Positions 38,437-46,897 of a stretch of DNA of 49,070 nucleotides are shown one piece after another. The position numbers and the translations under genes were made by a program. Positions within the stretch are counted from its first letter, which is position 1; each line of letters starts with the position of its first letter. Source of the stretch: a virus. The notes under the pieces are model-generated. The model did not search any database. It had not been told where the DNA came from and was given only the letters and a program-made list of their open reading frames with translations. The stretch lies in the IMG/VR virus record IMGVR_UViG_3300031957_003819, positions 1 through 49,070 of that record. One strand, given 5' to 3'.

Positions 38437-38742
38437 ATGCCAAACCCCATCGACTTCACCCAATTCAAGAACGCGGCGGCGCTGGCTGAGGCGACGTTCC
38501 TGACGCCGGCCGCGGCGAGAGAGCAGGGCAGGGGCGACCTCGCCGCTGAGCTCGAGCGGATCGACAACATCATCCTGACCTACGAACTGCGGATCGCTGA
38601 CTGGCGCGGCCTGCTGGACCGGATGGGATCGGAACTCGGTCATCAGTTCGTCGCCGACGCGCTGGAGTCCGACCTCTTCAAACTCAACCACGCAAGGATG
38701 CTCCGTGCCGGGATCGAACGGCATGGGCTGGCGGCGGCTTAA
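38437..38742 (+). CDS. first early gene, hypothetical helical protein
   Basis: This 101-residue protein begins at an ATG with CGGAG seven bases upstream. It is helical (A-A-A-L-A-E-A-T-F-L-T-P-A-A-A-R-E-Q-G-R-G-D-L-A-A-E-L-E-R-I) with no recognised family. As first gene after the operators it is expected to be expressed at the onset of lytic growth. Confidence 0.6.
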   Translation: MPNPIDFTQFKNAAALAEATFLTPAAAREQGRGDLAAELERIDNIILTYELRIADWRGLLDRMGSELGHQFVADALESDLFKLNHARMLRAGIERHGLAAA

Positions 38743-38774
38743 CAATCAACACGAACCTTAGAGAGGGCGAGACC

Positions 38775-39935
38775 ATGATTATTTTCAGGAACCAAGGCGA
38801 AATGGACATGCGGGCGGTCACGACCTTTGGTCTCTCCGCGAAGTCCGGCAGCAACCCTATTGGCCGCTTCGGCACGGGGCTGAAATATGCAATCGCGGTT
38901 GTGCTGCGCAACGGCGGCTCGATCAAGGTCATGTCCGGCGCCGACGAATATGGCTTCGAGACGCGCGCCGAGACCTTCCGTGATGCGGAGAAGCAGTTCG
39001 TCTATATGAGCCGCAACGGCGAGGCGGCGGCTCCTCTCGGGTTCACTACGGAGCTTGGGCGCGACTGGCTCGACTGGCAGGCGTTCCGCGAGTTCTATTC
39101 CAACTGCAAGGATGAGGCGGGCGAGCTTACGCACCGCGAGTCCGGCGCTGTTGAGGCGTCGGAGGGCCATACCCTTATCGCAGTCGAGCATCGCCCGTTT
39201 GAGGCCATCTTCTACTCGCTGGAGCAATACTTCATCGGCGACGGCGAAGAACCGCTTTGGGAAAACGACGAACTGGCCGTCTATCCGGGGCGCTCAAAGC
39301 ATGTGTTCTATCAGGGCATCTGCGTTCATGAACTGAAAGAACCGGCGGCCTTCCGCTACAACATCAAGCGATACCTGGATCTCACCGAAGACCGGACGGC
39401 CAAATATTCATGGCAGGTCGTGTCGCGGATCGTCGGCAACCTGCCGCTCTGCAACAGCGAAGCGGTCTGCAAGGAAGTGCTGGCCCCATCGTCCAAGGTT
39501 GAGCGCGAGTTCGATTACACCGACGACTTCCACGGAACGCCTTCTGAAGCGTTCGCCGGCGCAGTGGTCGCCAGCCGTGGCGATTGCCCGGTGTCGGCGG
39601 TGCAGCTTGTGCGGATGACCCTGCCTGAAGGCGCCGACGAAATGAACGTCGCTGGTCCCGCCACCAAGGGCAACAAGGAACTGTCCAATGCCGTCTCGCT
39701 CGCTGTGAACGCAGGACTCGACAAGAGCGGCATCACCTTTGTGCTCGGCATCGGCCTGCCGGTCATCGGCGATTACACCGTGCGCGAGAAGAACCTGATC
39801 CTCGCCGAAGGCATTCTTGAAGATCAGGACAAGATGAACATGGCTGTGGTGCAGGGCATCGCTGAAATTCGCTCGAAGCACCCGCGCCATTACCTCGCTC
39901 AACTGCTGATCGACGCCACGAGGGCCGCAGCTTAA
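38775..39935 (+). CDS. ATPase-like protein with a GHKL-type lid motif
   Basis: The 386-residue protein starts M-I-I-F-R-N-Q-G-E-M-D-M-R-A-V-T-T-F-G and has N-P-I-G-R-F-G-T-G-L-K-Y-A-I (residues 27-40). This resembles the G-x-F-G-x-G-L/F-K motif at the ATP lid of GHKL ATPases. The N-box and the D-x-G-x-G motif expected earlier are missing, so ATP hydrolysis is doubtful. Beyond residue 60 no domain is recognised. Similar proteins occur in early operons of many phages without known function. GAGAGGG precedes the start. Confidence 0.6.
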   Translation: MIIFRNQGEMDMRAVTTFGLSAKSGSNPIGRFGTGLKYAIAVVLRNGGSIKVMSGADEYGFETRAETFRDAEKQFVYMSRNGEAAAPLGFTTELGRDWLDWQAFREFYSNCKDEAGELTHRESGAVEASEGHTLIAVEHRPFEAIFYSLEQYFIGDGEEPLWENDELAVYPGRSKHVFYQGICVHELKEPAAFRYNIKRYLDLTEDRTAKYSWQVVSRIVGNLPLCNSEAVCKEVLAPSSKVEREFDYTDDFHGTPSEAFAGAVVASRGDCPVSAVQLVRMTLPEGADEMNVAGPATKGNKELSNAVSLAVNAGLDKSGITFVLGIGLPVIGDYTVREKNLILAEGILEDQDKMNMAVVQGIAEIRSKHPRHYLAQLLIDATRAAA

Positions 39936-39963
39936 CCGGGCTACCGCCCGTATGGAGGACGGA

Positions 39964-40320
39964 ATGGAAAGCACAGCAGACATTCTGCGTAAGGCGAAGG
40001 CGCTGATTGATGCGCCGGAGAAGTGGACGAAAGGCGCGTTTTGCCGATCTGCGGCCGGGAAAGCGGTTTCAACATTCTCTAGAGACGCGGTGTGTTTCTG
40101 CGCGGTGGGCGCAATAGCCCGCTTGGAAGTTACGGGGGTCATTACGGACGTGAGAGCCTCGCGAGCAGAGGAAGCGCTTCGCGACGCGATACACGCAACC
40201 GCTGTTAGCCATTGGAACGACGCCCCCGAGCGCACCCACGCCGAAGTCATGGCCGCATTCGATAAGGCGATTGCTCTCGCTGAATCCAAAGCGGGCCGTC
40301 CCTCAGGAACAGGAGCGTAG
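39964..40320 (+). CDS. DUF6197-like protein
   Basis: The 118-residue product contains A-K-A-L-I-D-A-P-E-K-W-T-K-G-A-F, then V-C-F-C-A-V-G-A-I-A-R: the W-x-x-G and C-x-x-G-A-I-x-R signature of the DUF6197 type of short phage and plasmid proteins. Function is unknown. Of two in-frame ATGs the second (39964) has GGAGG five bases upstream and is chosen. Confidence 0.65.
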   Translation: MESTADILRKAKALIDAPEKWTKGAFCRSAAGKAVSTFSRDAVCFCAVGAIARLEVTGVITDVRASRAEEALRDAIHATAVSHWNDAPERTHAEVMAAFDKAIALAESKAGRPSGTGA

Positions 40321-40323
40321 GGG

Positions 40324-40557
40324 ATGGAAACGAAAACCGATTTGCAATGGCGCGTGTTGGGCCATGACCCGCTTGTGCTGGAGGCTAAGGCCGCGCCGAA
40401 AGTCGAGTATCACGTAACGATTGCCGACGATGGCGAAATTCGCGGGCAGCGTTGTTATGGGTGGCGGCAAACGTGGGTCAGCGACGTGGCACAATCCTAC
40501 GATGAGGCAAAACAGTTCTGCAACGATCACTTCCGCGCATCTCAGGCCGCCCAATGA
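40324..40557 (+). CDS. small hypothetical protein
   Basis: This 77-residue protein is compact, with strands (Y-H-V-T-I-A-D-D-G-E-I-R-G) and a C-terminal helix (S-Y-D-E-A-K-Q-F-C-N-D-H-F). No family is recognised. It starts 3 bp after the previous gene and overlaps the next by 4 bp. Confidence 0.55.
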   Translation: METKTDLQWRVLGHDPLVLEAKAAPKVEYHVTIADDGEIRGQRCYGWRQTWVSDVAQSYDEAKQFCNDHFRASQAAQ

Positions 40558-40904
40558 CGATCCGTGTAGACCCGTCCCGAGCCCCTACAAGGGCAGACGC
40601 TGCTTATGACAGAGCGCTGGATAAGAAGGAAGCAAGGGCGGAGATCATTTACCGCGAATGCAAGCGCCATGCAGAAAACATGATGGCGCGGCAGCGCGGT
40701 ATAGGCGTCGGCTGGAGCCAGTATCACCTAGACGCCTGCAAAGCGCACAACGAGGCGAAGCGCGAGGCGCTGACTCCGCTGCAATACCTTCGAGCACTGA
40801 TGAAGGAACTCGCAGACGAAGCATTTGAGCAACTGCAATCGCCAGAGGACGCCGCAGATGACGAGTGGTTCCGGGAGGGCGATGCGAAACAGGAAAGGGA
40901 TTGA
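40554..40904 (+). CDS. hypothetical charged helical protein
   Basis: This 116-residue protein is strongly helical and charged (K-K-E-A-R-A-E-I-I-Y-R-E-C-K-R-H-A-E-N). No family is recognised. An ATGA overlap with the previous gene fixes its start. Confidence 0.55.
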   Translation: MTIRVDPSRAPTRADAAYDRALDKKEARAEIIYRECKRHAENMMARQRGIGVGWSQYHLDACKAHNEAKREALTPLQYLRALMKELADEAFEQLQSPEDAADDEWFREGDAKQERD

Positions 40905-40908
40905 GAGG

Positions 40909-41253
40909 ATGAGCGAGGCTTACGAGCAACCGGAACGTGGCTGGACCTGCTTTCATTGCGGCGAGACGTTCAAGACTTTTCCGTCCGCCCGCGATCACTT
41001 CGGCCATAATCCCGGACGTTCACCAGCCTGCATTATCAAGGCTGGAGAGGGCGGCTTGCTTCGCCAAATCCGGCTTCTCGAAGAAGAGAACGCAAACGCA
41101 TGGGCCGCAATTCATGAAGAGAGCGCCGATGCGGTGAAGGCGATGCGCGGCATGGCGACCCGTCACGCGACGCAGCTTCGTGAGGCGGAAGAGTTGGGTT
41201 ATTCGCGCGGCCTTGAAGATGGTCGCCGGCTCGCCGCCACCCCATCCTCATAA
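40909..41253 (+). CDS. C2H2-type zinc-finger-like protein
   Basis: The 114-residue product has W-T-C-F-H-C-G-E-T-F-K-T-F-P-S-A-R-D-H-F-G-H near residues 11-32: Cys-x2-Cys, 12 residues, His-x2-His, a zinc-finger spacing. A coiled-coil helix rich in Glu follows. It may bind nucleic acid. The ATG at 40909 is 4 bp after the preceding stop. Confidence 0.6.
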   Translation: MSEAYEQPERGWTCFHCGETFKTFPSARDHFGHNPGRSPACIIKAGEGGLLRQIRLLEEENANAWAAIHEESADAVKAMRGMATRHATQLREAEELGYSRGLEDGRRLAATPSS

Positions 41254-41267
41254 CAAGGAAAGAAAAC

Positions 41268-41606
41268 ATGGTTGAGAAGGTTGAGCTTGCGCCGTGTCCG
41301 TTCTGCGGAGGCGACGGACAGTATTCATTTCCGTACGGCGCCGTTGATGTTTGCTGCACTTCCTGCGGCATGGAGACCGACTCCTATCTGAACAAAGAGG
41401 CCGCCGCCGCCGCATGGAACCGCCGCGCCCCCTCCACTGACGGGATAAGCGCGCTGGAGGCGATTGCTGCGTTGGGCGGGAACCTACCCGACGAGCGTTT
41501 TGAATGCGCGGGCGGGGAAAACGACGCGCGCCACAGGGGCGGACTATTCGTCAGCGCTCGTCAGATCGCGCGCGCCGCCCTCTCCAAGGAGCAGGGCAAT
41601 GGGTGA
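41268..41606 (+). CDS. Lar-like zinc-ribbon protein
   Basis: The 112-residue protein starts with C10-P-F-C13-G-G and has C30-T-S-C33-G, then A-A-A-A-W-N-R-R: the pattern of the Lar restriction-alleviation family (C-P-F-C-G ... C-x-x-C-G ... W-N-x-R). In Rac prophage Lar modulates type I restriction-modification; many phage zinc ribbons of this type remain untested. AAGGAAAG precedes the ATG. A longer unrelated C-terminus follows the ribbon. Confidence 0.7.
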   Translation: MVEKVELAPCPFCGGDGQYSFPYGAVDVCCTSCGMETDSYLNKEAAAAAWNRRAPSTDGISALEAIAALGGNLPDERFECAGGENDARHRGGLFVSARQIARAALSKEQGNG

Positions 41607-41814
41607 GACGCGCAAGAAGTTGATCGAAAAGCGATCCGATTATTTTGTCGTGCCGCTCATGATCTTATGGCTGATCGCGCCATTCATCCTTGTTCTCGTC
41701 GGGCGAGTTTGGGGCGCTGTAGCGTACTCCGTATGCCAAGCGCCTATCCTGCTGATGATGCTGCATCTTCAAAAAGAGAAGTCGGACACCCCAACAGGAG
41801 GCGACGATGCGTGA
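41599..41814 (+). CDS. small two-helix membrane protein
   Basis: This 71-residue protein has two hydrophobic segments (V-P-L-M-I-L-W-L-I-A-P-F-I-L-V-L-V and A-V-A-Y-S-V-C-Q-A-P-I-L-L-M-M-L). The ATG at 41599 has AAGGAG 8 bases upstream and overlaps the previous stop. No family is recognised; an early membrane protein could act in superinfection exclusion. Confidence 0.6.
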   Translation: MGETRKKLIEKRSDYFVVPLMILWLIAPFILVLVGRVWGAVAYSVCQAPILLMMLHLQKEKSDTPTGGDDA

Positions 41815-42142
41815 GAGCGAAGCAACCAGACGAGCGCGCAGCACTGCTTGTGAAAGGCTTCTTGCCCTTATCGACGAGTTCCATCCTTCAGAGGGAAACG
41901 AGCGTCTAACCATATACTCCCAATTGCAGCGGATCACCGCGGACATGCAGGCGGCTACCCCCTCTGATGAAGTGGCGGAGGCGGCGCGTGCGCTCGTTGC
42001 GAAGCTCGATGAATGCGACAAGCACATCAGCGGCGCTTTCTTCATGGCCTACGGGCGCATGGGCGCTTCTTACACTGGCCCGACATATGGCGAGGAATTG
42101 GAGACGCTTCGCGAAACTCTCGCCTCCCTCAAGGACAAATAG
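41807..42142 (+). CDS. hypothetical helical protein
   Basis: This 111-residue protein has several amphipathic helices and no recognised family. It overlaps the membrane-protein gene by 8 bp and ends 2 bp before the nuclease start, so it is part of the same coupled unit. Confidence 0.5.
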   Translation: MRESEATRRARSTACERLLALIDEFHPSEGNERLTIYSQLQRITADMQAATPSDEVAEAARALVAKLDECDKHISGAFFMAYGRMGASYTGPTYGEELETLRETLASLKDK

Positions 42143-42144
42143 CC

Positions 42145-43179
42145 ATGGCGATCCTGCACGAGGACGGAATCTATTTCGGGATGCCGGAGGCCGAATACCT
42201 GGCTGACCCCGCGCTTGGATCCTCTGACCTGAAGACGCTTGCACGGTCGGCGGCGGATTACTGGTGGTTCTCGCCGATGAACCCGGATCGGCCGGCGGAC
42301 AAAGACACCGACGGCAAGGCGTTTGGGAGCGCGCTGCATAAGGCGTTGCTGGAAGGGGTGTCGGCATACGCGGCCTCCTATTACGTGCCCGAGGAGCGCC
42401 CGGAAGCCTGCGTTCAGACCGTTGAGCAGATGAAGGCGGTCCTCGAAGGCGCCGGGATCAAATACAAGTCGTCGTTCAAGCGCGCGGACTTCATCGCGAT
42501 CATCCGCGAGAAGGCTCCGGACGTCCTGATCTACGACGACTGGTTCGCCGCGATGACCGCGGAGGCCGGGGACCGCACCCCGATCAAGCCGGAGTGGGAC
42601 CGCGCGATCCGGCTCATGTCGGCGATCATCGTGAGGCATCCGCAATTGCAGAACGCCTTTGTCGGCGGCGCGCCGGAGGTCTCGGTTTTCTGGACGGTGG
42701 ACGGAGTCCGGTTCCGCGCGCGGTTCGATTACCTGAAGCCGCATGGCGTGTTCGACCTGAAGTCTATTTCCAACTGGCGCGCCAGGCTGTTCCGCGACGC
42801 CTGCGTTCAGGACATGCGCTATTACGGCTACGGCTATCAGGCGGCGCATTACATGGACGCCCGGGCGCAACTGGTCCGGCTGATCAAAGAGGGGCGGGTG
42901 TTCGGCGATGTGAACGCCGGGTTCCTCGCCGAGATCGAGAAGGCGGGCGACGCCTACGAGTTCGTCTTCGTCTTCATGCAGACCATCGGGAGCCCCCGCG
43001 CGCTTCCGATCCGCTTCCCGCAGGGCACCACGGTGCACGGGAAGTTCCAGCAAGAGATCGAACAATCCGTCGCCGTCTATCGCGATTACCGCGAGCGGTT
43101 CGGGGACGGGATGTGGGTTGAAGTCGATGAACTGTGGCGGCCATCGGATGAAGAACTCGCCGCCCTGATGTGGAGCTAA
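42145..43179 (+). CDS. RecE-like PD-(D/E)XK exonuclease
   Basis: The 344-residue nuclease has the order of the exodeoxyribonuclease VIII-like group: an N-terminal S-S-D-L-K-T-L segment, G-S-A-L-H-K-A-L-L-E, then R-F-R-A-R-F-D-Y-L-K with D, followed by V-F-D-L-K-S-I (D-x-K) and Y-G-Y-G-Y-Q-A-A-H-Y. These match the H, D, D-x-K and Q-x-x-x-Y positions of RecB-type nucleases. It would process double-strand ends to 3' overhangs for the annealing protein encoded next. Confidence 0.8.
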   Translation: MAILHEDGIYFGMPEAEYLADPALGSSDLKTLARSAADYWWFSPMNPDRPADKDTDGKAFGSALHKALLEGVSAYAASYYVPEERPEACVQTVEQMKAVLEGAGIKYKSSFKRADFIAIIREKAPDVLIYDDWFAAMTAEAGDRTPIKPEWDRAIRLMSAIIVRHPQLQNAFVGGAPEVSVFWTVDGVRFRARFDYLKPHGVFDLKSISNWRARLFRDACVQDMRYYGYGYQAAHYMDARAQLVRLIKEGRVFGDVNAGFLAEIEKAGDAYEFVFVFMQTIGSPRALPIRFPQGTTVHGKFQQEIEQSVAVYRDYRERFGDGMWVEVDELWRPSDEELAALMWS

Positions 43180-43181
43180 AC

Positions 43182-44144
43182 ATGAGCGAAGCCAAAGCCC
43201 TTACCGTATCGTCCGACCGGAGAGTCGCGCCGATCATCCCGCAATCGACCGACGACATTCGCCGGATCGCTGACTTCATGGAGCGCGCCGGGTCGCTGCC
43301 TCGCTCCTATGGCTCCGGCGCCGATGCTGTCGCCAAGGCGTCGATCGCCATCATGAAAGGGCTGGAAATCGGCTGGCTGCCCATGCAGGCGGTCCAGAAC
43401 TGCTACATCGTGAACGGCATCCCGACGCTTTACGGCGACGGCGCAATCGCCCTGGCGCGCGCGTCCGGCCTGCTCGAATACTGCAAGGAGTGGATCGCCG
43501 GCGAGGAGGGGGCCGAGGTCGCCTATTGCGAGGTCAAGCGCCGCGGCGAGGCTGAGCCGGTGGTGCGGACGTTCTCAAAGCAGGACGCGCTCACCGCCGG
43601 ACTCCTCGGCAAGCAGGGACCATGGAAGCAATATCCCCGGCGCATGATGCAGATGCGGGCGCGGGCGTTCGCGATCCGCGACGTGTTCGCCGACGTGCTG
43701 TTGGGCCTGCGCATCTTCGAGGAGGTGCAGGACTACGAGATGGACCGGGAGCCGCAGGAACTGAAAGCGGACCCGTTCGCCAACACCGCGCAGATCACCC
43801 ACGACAAGGCCCCTGAGAGCCCCGCTGATGAGCAAGCGCCGCCCGAGGACGTAGAGGCGGAAGTGGTGTCCCCTGACGATGCTGAGGCGCCAGAGGCAGA
43901 GCGGGAGGCGTCCAACGTCAACGCGGAGTCGGCGTTCATCAACGAGGACGACGCGATCCGCGACATCGAACGTCACTGCAAGGACTGCGACACCAGCGGA
44001 CCGGCCGACCTGAAAGAGCGCCACGAGGGCTGGAAAGGCCTTGTCGGCGTCTCGTTCAAGAAACCCGATGCGGTGATCGCCGCCGGTAAGAAACTTGTGC
44101 AGGCCCGCCTGCATGAAATCCAGCAACTGAACGAGGGGCGGTGA
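43182..44144 (+). CDS. RecT-like single-strand annealing protein
   Basis: The 320-residue protein contains A-D-A-V-A-K-A-S-I-A-I-M-K-G-L-E-I-G-W-L-P-M-Q-A, then Y-I-V-N-G-I-P-T-L-Y-G-D and G-P-W-K-Q-Y-P-R-R-M-M-Q-M-R-A-R: the core signature of the RecT-related annealases. An acidic linker of about 60 residues leads to a helical C-terminal domain. It follows the RecE-like nuclease by 2 bp, forming a typical two-component recombination pair. Confidence 0.82.
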   Translation: MSEAKALTVSSDRRVAPIIPQSTDDIRRIADFMERAGSLPRSYGSGADAVAKASIAIMKGLEIGWLPMQAVQNCYIVNGIPTLYGDGAIALARASGLLEYCKEWIAGEEGAEVAYCEVKRRGEAEPVVRTFSKQDALTAGLLGKQGPWKQYPRRMMQMRARAFAIRDVFADVLLGLRIFEEVQDYEMDREPQELKADPFANTAQITHDKAPESPADEQAPPEDVEAEVVSPDDAEAPEAEREASNVNAESAFINEDDAIRDIERHCKDCDTSGPADLKERHEGWKGLVGVSFKKPDAVIAAGKKLVQARLHEIQQLNEGR

Positions 44145-44413
44145 TGGCGAAGCTCTCAGCCCGTGAGAAAATCACGAAGTCTGAATATTTGCAGATCGTG
44201 GGGCTGCTCACAATTGCCGCGGACCTGAATAAGCAGAGCCGCGCTGTAGAAACCGCCCTTCTCAAGATCGTTCAGGAAACAGATCGAGACGGCAAGTTGC
44301 TCGGCGTATGGGATGGTGGATTCGTGTGCGATGCAGTCGGCGGCGGCTTGGAGGCGACCGATCTGCTTGACCGCCTTGGGCTGTCCGTTGAGGAGGACTC
44401 TGCGGATGACTAA
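44144..44413 (+). CDS. small hypothetical protein
   Basis: This 89-residue protein is helical at first (E-Y-L-Q-I-V-G-L-L-T-I-A-A-D-L-N-K-Q) with an acidic end. No family is recognised. The ATG at 44144 overlaps the annealase stop as TGATG. Confidence 0.55.
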   Translation: MAKLSAREKITKSEYLQIVGLLTIAADLNKQSRAVETALLKIVQETDRDGKLLGVWDGGFVCDAVGGGLEATDLLDRLGLSVEEDSADD

Positions 44414-44984
44414 TGCCTATCCCCTGAACTGGCCGGAAGGTTGGCCGCGAACGGCGCATCCGTCTCGTTCTAAGTTCGCTACCGACTTCGTGAAGGCGCG
44501 CGATCACTTGGCGAACCAGCTCAAGCTTATGGGAGCCAGGTACGTCGTTATTTCGTCGAACTTGCAAACCCGTCAGGACGGCCTCCCCATAGCGAAGCAG
44601 GCGGAACCGCGTGACGGCGGGGTTGCGGTCTATTTCGAGCGCAAGGGCAAGCAGATGGTGTTCGCCTGCGATAAGTGGGACCGCGCAAGAGACAACATCC
44701 GGGCCATCGGCATGACGATTGAAGCGATCCGGGGCATGGAGCGTTGGGGCGCGTCGGAAATGATGGAGCGCACCTTCGCCGCGTTTGAAGCGTTGGAGGC
44801 GCCGAAACCAAAGACATGGTGGACGATCATGGAGTGCCCGCGCGAGACACCCGTTGAGGCGCTCAAAATCATCTACCGGAACCGCGTTAAGCAGTATCAT
44901 CCGGACGCCGGCGGAACCGCTGAACAGTTTCAGGCGATCCACGAGGCATATCAGGATGCGCTCCGCGAAAAGGGAGCCTCCTGA
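44406..44984 (+). CDS. DnaJ-like protein with C-terminal J domain
   Basis: The 192-residue product has an unassigned N-terminal region of about 145 residues and a short J domain at the C-terminus (residues 148-190). The H-P-D motif is at 165-167 in V-K-Q-Y-H-P-D-A-G-G. J domains recruit and stimulate Hsp70, so this protein could direct host DnaK to a replication or recombination complex, as lambda P requires. Helix I of the J domain is reduced. It overlaps its neighbours at both ends. Confidence 0.75.
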   Translation: MTNAYPLNWPEGWPRTAHPSRSKFATDFVKARDHLANQLKLMGARYVVISSNLQTRQDGLPIAKQAEPRDGGVAVYFERKGKQMVFACDKWDRARDNIRAIGMTIEAIRGMERWGASEMMERTFAAFEALEAPKPKTWWTIMECPRETPVEALKIIYRNRVKQYHPDAGGTAEQFQAIHEAYQDALREKGAS

Positions 44985-45439
44985 TGGCCGCCCGCCTGAA
45001 ATCTGACGCCCCCGCGTTCATGCTGCCCAAGGCCCCGCCTAAGCGGAAGGTCGAGCGCCGTATGCGGGACAAGGACTATCTCTCGTTCCTGCACCGGTTG
45101 CCTTGCTGCGTCTCCGGCGCCTATGGGGACGTGATTGCGCACCATATCACCATGGGCCGGGGCCGCATGGGCGTGAAGGAGGACGACTCCCTCGCGCTGC
45201 CGTTGTCGAACACGCTGCACGACCAGCACAGCAACGCCCTGCATGTCGTTTCTGAACGGGTGTTCTGGACCCGCTGGGCGATCAACCCCTTCGACCTCTG
45301 CCGCGACCTGTGCGACCTCTACGAGCAGCAGGGGCCAAACGTGCCGGCCGCCGTCGCCCTCCTGCATGGGCATCGTCTCGTCGCGCAGAAGCGGCTTGAG
45401 GCCGGGCTGAAATTGTTTCCGGGAAAGGATCAGGGATGA
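44984..45439 (+). CDS. Ref-like (RecA-dependent) HNH nuclease
   Basis: The 151-residue protein shows P-C-C-V (C41, C42), A-H-H-I (H53, H54), G-R-G-R-M-G-V-K-E-D-D, then L-P-L-S-x-x-x-H-x-x-H (H79, H82). This is the Cys/His/Asp pattern of the Ref/DUF968-type HNH nucleases found in recombination operons. Ref of phage P1 cuts DNA in RecA-coated displacement loops. The start overlaps the J-protein stop as TGATG. Confidence 0.65.
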   Translation: MAARLKSDAPAFMLPKAPPKRKVERRMRDKDYLSFLHRLPCCVSGAYGDVIAHHITMGRGRMGVKEDDSLALPLSNTLHDQHSNALHVVSERVFWTRWAINPFDLCRDLCDLYEQQGPNVPAAVALLHGHRLVAQKRLEAGLKLFPGKDQG

Positions 45440-45741
45440 GCGAGATTGAGCCTATCAGCGACGACAGGCGCGCGGGCCTCATGAAGGGCAACGCGCATTT
45501 CCGATCTGACATATACGCCTACGAAGTAGCCCTCACCCGCGCACTAGAGGAAAATGGGCGGTTGAGGGAAGCGCTGGAGCCTTTTGCGAAAGAGGCTGCC
45601 GAATGGGACGAAAGCGTGGACGATGACCACAGACCGCGCCAGACGGAGCCCGGATGCAAACGAACATACGACGGATCAGAGGCGGAATTCACAGTCGGCG
45701 ATCTCCGCCGCGCCCGCGAAGCGTATGAGGAGGGAAAGTAA
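45436..45741 (+). CDS. hypothetical protein
   Basis: This 101-residue acidic protein contains A-Y-E-V-A-L-T-R-A-L-E-E-N-G-R-L-R-E-A-L-E-P-F, a coiled-coil helix of a type common in phage proteins of unknown role. No family is recognised. The start is an ATGA overlap. Confidence 0.55.
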   Translation: MSEIEPISDDRRAGLMKGNAHFRSDIYAYEVALTRALEENGRLREALEPFAKEAAEWDESVDDDHRPRQTEPGCKRTYDGSEAEFTVGDLRRAREAYEEGK

Positions 45742-46107
45742 ATGGACAGCTTGAACGACGAATGGGCGAAACGCATCAGTGCACAACGCGACATGTACGT
45801 GGTGTATACAAACACGGACCTTACTGAAGGCCGGGGCCGCGAATATCCGACGCATGTTTGCGAGTCATGGGCGACCGCTCATCGCCTTGGCAAGGGCGGC
45901 TACGTCCAAGGAACAAATTGCCCGGTGCAAAAGCACGCCTGCTTTCAAATCGGCGGTCAGTGGTTTGGCCCCGTACACATTAACGCGCCGACAAAAGAGG
46001 ATGACGCCGTGCAGGCGCGGCACGACGCGCGTCACAAGGCCATCAAAAAAGCATACGACGCAGGCCTGACGGATGACGACTTAAAAGCGCTAGGAGCCGC
46101 CCAATGA
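45742..46107 (+). CDS. hypothetical protein
   Basis: This 121-residue protein has an aromatic-rich first half with H-V-C-E-S-W-A-T-A-H-R-L-G-K-G and N-C-P-V-Q-K-H-A-C-F-Q-I, whose Cys/His residues might hold a metal. A helical charged tail follows. No family is recognised. The ATG follows directly on the previous stop, with GAGGAGGG upstream. Confidence 0.55.
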   Translation: MDSLNDEWAKRISAQRDMYVVYTNTDLTEGRGREYPTHVCESWATAHRLGKGGYVQGTNCPVQKHACFQIGGQWFGPVHINAPTKEDDAVQARHDARHKAIKKAYDAGLTDDDLKALGAAQ

Positions 46108-46529
46108 CCAACATCAAGGAAGCGATGGAGCGCGCCGAGACGTTCCGTGATTTTCTGAATGAACGCGGCAACTGGACCGGCCCGGTATCAACGCCGCAAC
46201 TCGCAACAATGGTTGAGGGCGCGGAGATCATCGACGAACTCCTCTCAGCCCTCCGTGCAGTGAGCCCGAAGCCTATAGAGGAGGCTCCGAAACATGAGGA
46301 GCTACTGGTCTACCGCGAGGATGCGGGCTGGCTGATTGCCGAGCACACTTGCGTGTCGGCTTATCTCTCGGATGCAGAGGCGGAAATGTCCGAGTTTTCA
46401 GAAGACGAATTGCAGGAAGACGATTGGTGGTGCTTTACGCGCGACGGACTGGATCGGCTGTCCAATAGCGGCGATCCCACCCACTTCATCCCGCTAGACG
46501 CCCTTCCCAAGCCGGAGGGCGGGGAATGA
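46104..46529 (+). CDS. hypothetical protein
   Basis: This 141-residue protein is acidic and Trp-rich near the end (D-D-W-W-C-F-T-R-D-G). It begins with a helical A-M-E-R-A-E-T-F-R-D-F-L segment. No family is recognised. It overlaps both neighbours by 4 bp. Confidence 0.5.
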   Translation: MTNIKEAMERAETFRDFLNERGNWTGPVSTPQLATMVEGAEIIDELLSALRAVSPKPIEEAPKHEELLVYREDAGWLIAEHTCVSAYLSDAEAEMSEFSEDELQEDDWWCFTRDGLDRLSNSGDPTHFIPLDALPKPEGGE

Positions 46530-46897
46530 CGAACCCGACCACAAAGGACGACATCAACGACGCCGCAGACGACGTGGCGAAGGTGGCGGACGCCCTGCAC
46601 GACATGCTCATGGGCGAGCGCGAGGTCGTCATCGAATTCTGGATGGTGGACATCCTTATGTCAGCCCACGGCGTTCTGTGGGGCTTGGCGGACGAGCGCG
46701 AATCCCTCTCAGCGGAGAACGTGAAGCTTCGAGCGCTGGTTGAGGAGATCGATGGTCTGCGGAAGATCGAAGCTGAGGCGCGATGGATGCGAGACCGTTT
46801 TAACGAGCGCGGGATCGGGGAAGCAATCCCGGCCCTTAATGAAGCGTTTCGCGAATATGACGCCGCCAAACTAAGGAACAAGACCAATGAAGGATGA
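46526..46897 (+). CDS. hypothetical helical protein
   Basis: This 123-residue protein has a long acidic helix (D-D-I-N-D-A-A-D-D-V-A-K-V-A-D-A-L-H) and a coiled coil (L-S-A-E-N-V-K-L-R-A-L-V-E-E). No family is recognised. It lies in the unannotated part of the early operon. Confidence 0.5.
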   Translation: MTNPTTKDDINDAADDVAKVADALHDMLMGEREVVIEFWMVDILMSAHGVLWGLADERESLSAENVKLRALVEEIDGLRKIEAEARWMRDRFNERGIGEAIPALNEAFREYDAAKLRNKTNEG

